From: Candidatus Woesearchaeota archaeon
GTDB taxonomy: Archaea; Nanobdellota; Nanobdellia; Woesearchaeales; CG1-02-33-12
DNA length: 8,236 nucleotides
Reading direction: 5' to 3'
NCBI GenBank assembly: GCA_003561825.1
Contig: PWVO01000171.1
Span: 1-8,236, forward strand
Position numbers and translations under genes: made by a program. The notes under the pieces are model-generated. The model was given only the letters and a program-made list of their open reading frames with translations. It had not been told where the DNA came from and did not search any database. Of this stretch, positions 1-6,030 are shown one piece after another (position 1 is the first letter of the stretch; the number at the start of each line of letters is the position of its first letter).

Positions 1-24
1 GTTCGAGTCCCGCCGAGTCCACCA
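1..24 (+). tRNA. 3' end of a spacer tRNA (partial)
   Basis: The window opens inside the T-loop: GTTCGAGTCC is the classic T-loop and stem start, followed by the 3' acceptor strand CGAGTCC, discriminator A21 and an encoded CCA at 22-24. The acceptor 5' strand should therefore read GGACTCG just outside the window. A tRNA between 16S and 23S is usually tRNA-Ile or tRNA-Ala in bacteria, and the discriminator A fits either, but the anticodon is not visible, so the identity is open. A strong hairpin begins at the CCA itself (22-50), which could help set the 3' processing site. Confidence 0.85.
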
Positions 25-513
25 AACATGTCGCGAAGCGACCTGTTTGGCTTAACGAAATGCAGTAGCAAAATTAGCATTTCGTTATGCCCGAAAGAAT
101 GGCGCAGCCATTCTTGAGAAAAGACTTTAGAGGAAGAAGTTCTTAAACTTGATAATCTTCTCGCAAGGTTGTCAGATTTAAAAACTTCTATTTAGAGGTT
201 TTTAAGGTAGAAAGTTTTGCTTTCCACCATTGATGTCAAAAATGCTAAAGCGATTTTTGACAGGAGTTCAAGATGCAGAAGCATTTTGGTCACCGGAAAG
301 TGTAAAAAGTTTCGTCGAAACTTTTTAAGCACAACGAAATGCTCGTGTTAATTCACTCGCATTTACGTTGAGTTTTTAAAGTTCGCTGAAGCTTCACTTT
401 AAAAGCTCTTTGAAAACTGAGTAAATTGTTCATAGAAATGTACAATTTCAAACGAACGCACTGCGTTCGTTTGGAACGCATCAGTCTTTATTGACGGATG
501 CGTTTCACCAAAA
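25..513 (+). other. 16S-23S internal transcribed spacer (tRNA to 23S part), hairpin array
   Basis: No gene is seen here; the spacer is a run of inverted repeats that would fold as hairpins in the precursor RNA. Arms I could pair are: 22-28+30-34 with 38-42+44-50; 53-63 with 77-87 (11 bp, perfect); 95-103 with 107-115 (9 bp); 178-188 with 195-205; 206-214 with 220-228; 234-243 with 253-262 (10 bp, perfect); 270-276 with 281-287; 303-313 with 317-327 (11 bp); 332-342 with 359-370 (one bulge); 374-382 with 396-404; 449-459 with 463-473 (11 bp); and 475-486 with 493-504. The segment 116-177 pairs less clearly. No T-run follows any stem, so these look like processing or folding elements, not terminators. 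Confidence 0.8.
403..428 (+). promoter_or_regulatory. boxA-like antitermination motif within the 5' strand of the 23S processing stem
   Basis: GCTCTTTGAAAA at 405-416 closely resembles the bacterial rRNA boxA (E. coli TGCTCTTTAACA; Firmicutes-type leaders read CTTTGAAAACTGA), the element bound by NusB and S10 during rRNA antitermination. The whole stretch 403-428 is complementary to 4537-4562 downstream of 23S: 26 consecutive pairs with only two G-U wobbles (409 with 4556, 410 with 4555). This is the expected long precursor stem cut by RNase III. The pairing is read directly; the boxA role is inferred by likeness. Confidence 0.75.
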
Positions 514-1721
514 AAGATAGTAGAAAGATACTCATGTGCATGGTGAATGCCTTGGGTCTTGATGCCGAAGAAGGACGTGCCAGGCTGCGATAAGCCTCGA
601 GAAGCTGCCAAGAAGCGCTATACTCGGGGATTTCCGAATGGGGAAACCCAACTACTGCAAAGTAGTTATTTCTTTATTGAAAGCTAAATTTACTTTAGCC
701 ATAGATAAAGAGATGGTGACCCGGTGAACTGAAACATCTTAGTAACCGGAGGAAAAGAAACTAAAAAAACCTAATTTATTAGGTAGGTATTTCCCAAGTA
801 GCGGCGAGCGAAAGGGAACTAGCCCAAACTCAGACAAGATCTATTCAATTAGATCCGTTGAGACCTTGTTTACAAGATCTTAACGCTCTGGGGGTATGGA
901 AACTCTATGCCTTTAAGGCAAAAAAGTTAGAAAATTTTCTGTAGAAGAAGCTTGCTGGAAAGCGGCGCCATAGAGAGTAATAGCCTCGTAATCGAAACAG
1001 AAAATCTTTTTGAGTTATCCTGAGTAACACGAGACACGTGTAACCTCGTGTGAACGAAGCAGGACCATCTGCTAAGGCTAAACACATCAAGACACCGATA
1101 GTGAACCAGTACCGTAAGGGAAAGGTGAAAAGAACCCCGGGAAGGGGAGTGAAATAGAACCTGAAACCGTGCACAGACAAGCTGATAGAGCCTGTTCACT
1201 TTATGTGAATGGGTGATATTGTGCCTATTGAAAAATGAGCCAGCGAGTTAATGGTACGCGCAAGCTTAAGCGATTCAGTCGTGGAGGCGTAGGGAAACCG
1301 AGTCCTAACCGGCGATTAGTGCGTGCTATTAGACCCGAAGCCAAGTGAGCTAACCATGGGCAGGGTGAAGTCTGTCGAAAGTCAGATGGAGGCCCGAACC
1401 GATGTATGTGGAAAAATGCTCGGATGACCTGTGGTTAGGGCTGAAACGGCAATCGAACTTGGCGATAGCTGGTTCTCCCCGAAATATATGTAGGTATAGC
1501 CTTGATCTTATACGGGTTGTGAGGTAGAGATACTGAAAAGAGATTGGGCGCTTTGCGTACCAACTCTTACCAAACTCCGAATGCACAATCCTTTGATCAG
1601 GAGTCAGTTCTAGGGAGCAAGTTCCTAGCGCGAAAGGGAAACATCCCAGACCATCAGTTAAGGTCCCAAATCTTTGCTTAGTGAGAAAGGCAGTAAAGCT
1701 GTTTAGACAGCTAGGAGGTTA

Positions 1722-1755
<34 letters not shown>

Positions 1756-3104
1756 CAGCTCACTAGTTAAACGGCTTTGCGCCTAAAATTTAACGGGACT
1801 CAAGCAAAGAACCGACACTATGGTTTTGTCGTTCCTTCGGGAGCGGCAGAAGGTAGGGGAGCATTGATGTCATCCGTCTCTGACGGATCTCGGCTGTGAA
1901 GGTAGACTCGGGAGAGCTACTGGAGCGTCATCAAGTGAGAATGCTGGCATGAGTAACGAGAAGGTGGTGAAAACCCACCTCGCCGAAAATCTAAGGGTTC
2001 CTCCGCTATGTCAGTCATCGGAGGGTTAGTCGACCCTAAGGCGAGGCCGAAAGGCGTAGCCGATGGATAGCAGGTTAATATTCCTGCACTACTATAAAAC
2101 CGTTACCACCGATGGAGGGACGGAGTTTGATAAGTTGAGCCCATTAAGGATTTGGGTCCCAAGAACGAGTTAGAATGCGTAGGAAAATCCGCGCTTTCGC
2201 TTAAGGCAAGTTCGAGGGAGAAGGCCGTCTTCGGACGGAGTATTCGACTGCGTTAAGCTTCCTGGAAAAGCTTCTAGGGAGGTTTTATAGTAATCGTACC
2301 GCAAACCGACACAGGTAGATAGGTAGAGAATACCAAGGCGAACGAGAGAATCGTGACCGAGGAACTAGGCAAATTACATCCGTAACTTAGGGAAAAGGAT
2401 GCCCTATCGCAAGATAGGGGGCACAGAAATGGCTCAAGCGACTGTTTACTAAAAACACAGGTCTCTGCTAAACTCGTAAGAGGACGTATAGGGGCCGACA
2501 CCTGCCCAGTGCCCGTAAGTTAAGACTGGAGGTGATTTCTTCTCAATGGGAAGAATGAGCTTTCGGTTCAAGCTCGGGTGAACGGCAGCAATAACTATAA
2601 TTGTTCTAAGGTAGCGTAATCCCTTGCCGGGTAAGTTCCGGCCTGCACGAAAGGTGTAACGACTTGAGCACTCTCTTAGTCACGAACTCGGTGAAATTGA
2701 ACTACCGGTAAAGATGCCGGTTACCTGTTGCTGGACAGATAGACCCCGTGGAGCTTTACTGTATTCTGATATTGGTGCGTGTTGTTAACTGTGTAGAGTA
2801 GGAGGGAGTGTTTTGTCGCCCAAGGGCAATGAGACACGTCAATGAAACACCTCTCTTTTAACAATGCAAGCCTAACTGTCTCCCGTTAAGCCGGGAGGAG
2901 GACAATGTTTGAAGGACAGTTTATCTGGGGCGGATTCCTGCTAAAGAGTAACGCAGGAGCACAAAGGTTCCCTTGTCTCGGATGGAAATCGAGATGTAAG
3001 CGTAAAGGTATATGGGAGCTTGACTGCAAGACAGACAAGTCGCGCAGATACGAAAGTAGGTCTTAGTGATCTTCCATGAGCCTAGTGGTAGGCCTGGAAC
3101 TTAT

Positions 3105-3135
<31 letters not shown>

Positions 3136-3275
3136 AATAGTGCCCGAGCGCCCACAGCGGCGGCACTGTTTGGCACCTACAAGGAAATAGAAAGGGGTGC
3201 TATCGGAGAAATCCGGTACCAAAAATTCGGCTAATAACGGTGGAGTCCTAACGCACATTGTGGTAATGTTAGTGC

Positions 3276-3848
3276 GTGGATAATACCGTGGGAAGTCTAA
3301 CAAAAGTTCAGAAATCCATAATAACAGGAAAATTGTTGGGAGATGGATCTCTAAGAAGGAGAAAGAACACTCTTTTAGAGATTAATCATTCTTACAAACA
3401 GAAAGAGTATGTATTTTGGTTGTACGAGAAGTTGGAATCTTATGTTTCAACTCCTCCGAAGTTGAGAAAATCCGGGAAAAACAGATTTTCTTATCGATTT
3501 ACAACCAGAAGCATACCCGAATTAAATGTGTTTTATGAGGATTACTATTCCTCTAAGGCATATAAAACCGTTCCCAGAAACCTACAGCTAAATGCTTTGA
3601 CACTAGCTGTTTGGTTTATGGATGACGGTTCTAAAGATAGAGATTCTGTTTATTTTAATACTCAACAGTTTGACCTGGATGACCAAAACTTCCTTCTTAA
3701 AAAACTTTCAGAAATGGGCTTAGAAGGTTCCTTAAACAAGGACAAGCTCTATTTCAGAATAAGGCTTTATAAGAGATACTTACGAAGATTTAATATCTTA
3801 GTAGAGCCATTAGTTATTAAGAGTATGAAGTACAAACTTTTGTTATGA
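3276..3848 (+). CDS. LAGLIDADG homing endonuclease, intron-encoded
   Basis: This 190-residue protein is expected to cut intronless 23S genes at the insertion site and so spread the intron; some relatives also help splicing. Two LAGLIDADG motifs are visible, ITGKLLGDGS at 16-25 with acidic D23 and LAVWFMDDGS at 110-119 with D117, which fits a single-chain enzyme of the LAGLIDADG_2 type (I-CeuI/I-SceI-like family). Between and after them lie basic segments such as RRRK (27-30) and RLYKRYLRRF (163-172) suited to DNA binding. The first codon is GTG at 3276, which lies inside the intron's P5 helix; GTG at 3288 is an alternative that would drop four residues. No clear Shine-Dalgarno is seen. Stop is TGA. 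Both ends of the frame double as P6 stem (3295-3308 and 3835-3849). It appears intact. Confidence 0.93.
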   Translation: MDNTVGSLTKVQKSIITGKLLGDGSLRRRKNTLLEINHSYKQKEYVFWLYEKLESYVSTPPKLRKSGKNRFSYRFTTRSIPELNVFYEDYYSSKAYKTVPRNLQLNALTLAVWFMDDGSKDRDSVYFNTQQFDLDDQNFLLKKLSEMGLEGSLNKDKLYFRIRLYKRYLRRFNILVEPLVIKSMKYKLLL

Positions 3849-3852
3849 CCCC
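3290..3852 (+). other. Long P6 stem closing around the endonuclease gene
   Basis: Bases 3295-3308 pair with 3835-3849 in 14 base pairs, with T3846 the only bulge; outside this, GGG 3290-3292 pairs with CCC 3850-3852 across a bulge of two A (3293-3294). The stem lets the roughly 530-nt coding part hang from P6 while the catalytic core folds. The pairing is read directly from the sequence. Its naming as P6 rests on its place between P4 and P7. Confidence 0.8.
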
Positions 3853-4536
3853 GTATCGACTGATCCTATTGAATTAGATTCAATAAGAGAGATGTTAGGT
3901 ACTTCACTTAAGTGAAGATAATGCCTTTCATAATACGCCGACTCCTATCTCTTTAAACACATGGATGGTTTGAAGGAATGAGGAAGAAGATATAGTCAGT
4001 GCAGCTAGTAATAGCTGATTATCATGCGATGTCGACTCTTCTTATCCTGGGGCTGGAGCAGGTCCCAAGGGTTGGACTGTTCGTCCATTAAAAAGGAGCG
4101 TTAGTTGGGTTTAGAGCGTCGTGAGACAGCTCGGTCCCTTTCCGCAACAGGCGTAGAGTTTTGAGGGGAGTCATTCCTAGTACGAGAGGACCGGAATGAA
4201 CGAGTCTCTAGTGTACCAGTTGTTCCGCCCGGAGCATCGCTGGGTAGCTACACTCGGACGTGATAAGCGCTGAAAGCATCTAAGCACGAAGCACACCCCA
4301 AGATTAGAACTCATCCCATTTATGGGACACAATTCCTGGGAGATTACCAGGTTGATAGGCTGCAGGTGTAACCCCCGTAAGGGGCGTGCGGATTTTTCTT
4401 TTGCTGAATTTGATATTTGTTGATTGAGAGCTTGCTCTTGAAACGCCAATTGAGAATGATGTTCTTGAAAATCCCAGCCGAGCAGTACTAATATTGTGCA
4501 TCTTTTACTATCTTAAGAAGTTTACACTCGAAACAT

Positions 4537-4562
4537 CAATTTACTCAGTTTTCAGGGAGCTT
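4537..4562 (+). other. 3' strand of the pre-23S processing stem
   Basis: This segment is the complement of 403-428 (26 bp, two G-U). It lies about 20 nt past the mature 23S end, so the precursor would be held in one long double helix that is the usual RNase III target. The rest of the 23S-5S spacer (4516-4622) holds no gene; it has a partial repeat of GGAGCTTG (4556-4563 and 4566-4573) and otherwise nothing I recognise. Confidence 0.8.
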
Positions 4563-4622
4563 GTCGGAGCTTGGCAAAGAAGCCCTTTGACACAGGAACA
4601 TTTAAAACAAAATTTGTGAATA

Positions 4623-4742
4623 CTGTCTCGGTGACGATAGCGGTAGGGTTCCACCTCTTTCCATTCCGAACAGAGAAGTTAAACCTATCAGCGCCGAAAA
4701 TACTGGAATTTATTCTGGGAAGATAGGTCGTCGCCGGGACAG
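4623..4742 (+). rRNA. 5S ribosomal RNA
   Basis: The segment has the 5S signatures: ATAGCGG near the 5' end, CCACCTCTTTCC, CCGAACAGAGAAGTTAAAC (4665-4683) matching E. coli CCGAACUCAGAAGUGAAAC, and GCGCCGA (4691-4697). The ends are set by helix I: 4624-4635 pairs with 4730-4741 (12 bp including G-U pairs). The length of about 120 nt is normal. It follows 23S by about 107 nt, the standard bacterial order, and ends the RNA part of the operon. Confidence 0.95.
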
Positions 4743-4876
4743 TGAACACAAGTTCTTCATAACTTAAATTATGAAGCTGCATAAAGGTTTTAAGATAGCT
4801 GGTTTGTCGCTTTGTTGCTATCTAAGTTAGAAAACCAAAAATGAATTAATAATTTAATCAAAGCGAGGAAAATATA
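4743..4876 (+). other. 5S to S1 gene spacer with two inverted repeats
   Basis: Two hairpins can be drawn: 4755-4762 with 4769-4776 (8 bp, six-base loop), and 4793-4799 with 4817-4823 (7 bp), the latter extendable by GGTTTT 4786-4791 with AAAACC 4831-4836. Neither is followed by a T-run, so a standard intrinsic terminator for the rRNA operon is not seen. The 4837-4862 stretch is strongly AT-rich and could act as a promoter -10 region or an S1-gene leader, but I find no convincing -35/-10 pair. The second hairpin could equally be a leader element of the S1 mRNA. Confidence 0.5.
4865..4868 (+). promoter_or_regulatory. Shine-Dalgarno for the S1 gene
   Basis: GAGG lies eight bases ahead of ATG at 4877, with AT-rich sequence between. 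This supports the chosen start, as no other good start lies nearby. Confidence 0.7.
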
Positions 4877-5995
4877 ATGTCAAAAGCAAGAAAAGTTCAA
4901 AATCCTTCCCCTGCGATGGACAAACTGGTAGAGGAGCAGGGCATTCAAGTAAGACAATTTCGCCCCGGTGAATTAGTCGAAGGTGTAGTAATAAGTGTTT
5001 CCCATGATCAAGTCCTTTTAGACGTCAATGCTAAAGCCGAAGGCGTGGTTTCAGGCAGTGAACTAGGGGATAGATCCTTTGGGTATGGTAATTTAGAACC
5101 GGGAGACAAAGCTCTCGCCTCAGTAGTTCAATCCGAAAATAGTCAAGGCTACGTGGTACTTTCATTCAAACGCTGTGAAGGAGAGCGCCAATGGTTAACC
5201 GTCGAAGAAGCTCTAGAAAACGATGTTTCCTTGGAAGTAACCGTACAGGAGTACAACAAAGGAGGTCTCATAGTAGATTGTTTAGGTTTAAGAGGTTTTA
5301 TACCCCTCTCACATTTGGACAGAGTACATTTTGCGGAAGATATAGCCAAATTTGCGGCCGGCAGCGAAGCCGAGCTCAAAGAATCACTAAAAGTTTTAGC
5401 AGGGAAGCAGTTAAAAGTAAAAGTAATAGAAGTAGACAAAACGAAAAACAGGCTGGTTTTATCCGAAAAGGAAGCTCTTAAAGCATATAGCGATGACTCT
5501 AGAAGGGAAAAGCTGGCTGAAATTTCAGAAGGCGATATCCTAACCGGAATTGTAACCGGCCTTATGCCTTTCGGTATTTTTGTAGATCTTGACGGAGTCG
5601 AGGGCTTAGTACACATTAGTGAAATTGCCTGGGAAAAAGTAAATGATCCGGGTAACTACTATAAAGTAGGCGAATCCATTGAGGTTAAAGTATTAGGTGT
5701 TGACGAGGATTCCGAAAAATTGGCGCTGAGTGTGAAGAGATTAATTCCCAACCCCTGGGAAGACGTGCAAGAAAAATATCCTGTTGGTACCAGAATTAAA
5801 GGAGTTGTAAGTCGAATTGTACCCTTCGGAGCCTTTGTTACTGTAGAGCAGGGATTAGAAGGTCTTATCCATGTCTCTGAAGCAGGAGGTCCTTTGGAAG
5901 AAGGGGAAGAAGTAGAGGCTATTGTGACATTGGTTGACTCGGATAATCAGAAATTAGCATTAAGTACTCGTCTCTTGGAGAAGATTGAACGCTAA
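4877..5995 (+). CDS. rpsA: 30S ribosomal protein S1, four S1 domains
   Basis: S1 binds mRNA on the small subunit and helps it unfold and load during initiation. The 372-residue protein is a string of four S1 (OB-fold) RNA-binding repeats: about 31-99 (GELVEGVVISV to VVLSFKR), 118-198 (divergent, with RGFIPLSHL), 219-288 (GDILTGIVTGLMPFGIFVDL to LALSVKR) and 304-366 (GTRIKGVVSRIVPFGAFVTV to LALSTR). Domains 3 and 4 carry the full PFG-[AI]-F and EGL-[VI]-H-[IV]-S signature; domain 4 has a shortened loop after HVSEAGG. E. coli S1 has six repeats and 557 residues, while four-repeat forms of about 380-400 residues are common elsewhere in bacteria. It starts 134 nt after 5S and is followed 35 nt later by the Clp gene, so the two may share a transcript. 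The stop is TAA. Confidence 0.93.
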   Translation: MSKARKVQNPSPAMDKLVEEQGIQVRQFRPGELVEGVVISVSHDQVLLDVNAKAEGVVSGSELGDRSFGYGNLEPGDKALASVVQSENSQGYVVLSFKRCEGERQWLTVEEALENDVSLEVTVQEYNKGGLIVDCLGLRGFIPLSHLDRVHFAEDIAKFAAGSEAELKESLKVLAGKQLKVKVIEVDKTKNRLVLSEKEALKAYSDDSRREKLAEISEGDILTGIVTGLMPFGIFVDLDGVEGLVHISEIAWEKVNDPGNYYKVGESIEVKVLGVDEDSEKLALSVKRLIPNPWEDVQEKYPVGTRIKGVVSRIVPFGAFVTVEQGLEGLIHVSEAGGPLEEGEEVEAIVTLVDSDNQKLALSTRLLEKIER

Positions 5996-6030
5996 CCACC
6001 GAATTGAAGCAACTAAACCGTAAGATAAAA

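Larger units (their letters stand above)
3179..4026 (+). mobile_element. Group I intron (group IA-like) in 23S rRNA at position L2500
   Basis: The 23S core reads GGCACCT up to U3178 and resumes at C4027 with CGATGTCGACTC, as in uninterrupted E. coli GGCACCUCGAUGUCGGCUC; the junction is E. coli U2500/C2501. The group I rules hold: the exon ends in U, the intron ends in G4026, and the exon pairs with an internal guide (P1: 3173-3178 with 3195-3200) through a U3178-G3195 wobble. Further helices found by hand: P2 3203-3207/3212-3216 with a GAAA loop; P3 3227-3231/3937-3941; P4 3237-3241/3285-3289; P5 3246-3248+3251-3256/3272-3280; P6 3290-3297/3847-3852; P7 3858-3862/3993-3997, inside the hallmark AAGATATAGTC (3987-3997); P7.1 3867-3873/3879-3885; P7.2 3902-3917; P8 3952-3958/3968-3974; P9 4002-4006/4013-4017. 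Two hairpins between P7 and P3 are typical of subgroup IA. P10 pairing is weak or absent. Confidence 0.93.

Noticed and set aside
25..513. CRISPR-like array or tandem repeat in the spacer
   Set aside because: The hairpins differ in sequence and spacing; only one arm pair is clearly duplicated, and there are no regular spacers.
905..1199. Two overlapping minus-strand open frames of 90-91 codons within 23S (also those at 399-611, 1350-1586, 2274-2501, 3115-3303, 4177-4501)
   Set aside because: They lie on conserved rRNA sequence, have no ribosome binding sites and no family resemblance; they are chance frames.
2595..2690. A second intron in the 1917-1951 region of 23S, a common insertion hotspot
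   Set aside because: The helix 69 region and following CTAAGGTAGCG read straight through with no insertion.
3846..3848. TGA of the endonuclease read as glycine (code 25, as in some candidate phyla)
   Set aside because: Read-through would end at TAG about ten codons later with no conserved sequence, and neither S1 nor Clp has an in-frame TGA, so the standard code fits.
4552..4782. Minus-strand frame of 76 codons over 5S
   Set aside because: It is antisense to the 5S rRNA and its processing flanks, with no coding signature.
4755..4836. Intrinsic terminator after 5S
   Set aside because: The stems are present but AT-rich or long-looped, and no run of T follows on the + strand.
5149..5616. Minus-strand frame of 155 codons opposite the S1 gene, and a 96-codon plus-strand frame at 5191-5481
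   Set aside because: Both are shadows of the S1 coding frame, which has four clear S1 domains; their low-complexity serine- and arginine-rich products match nothing I know.
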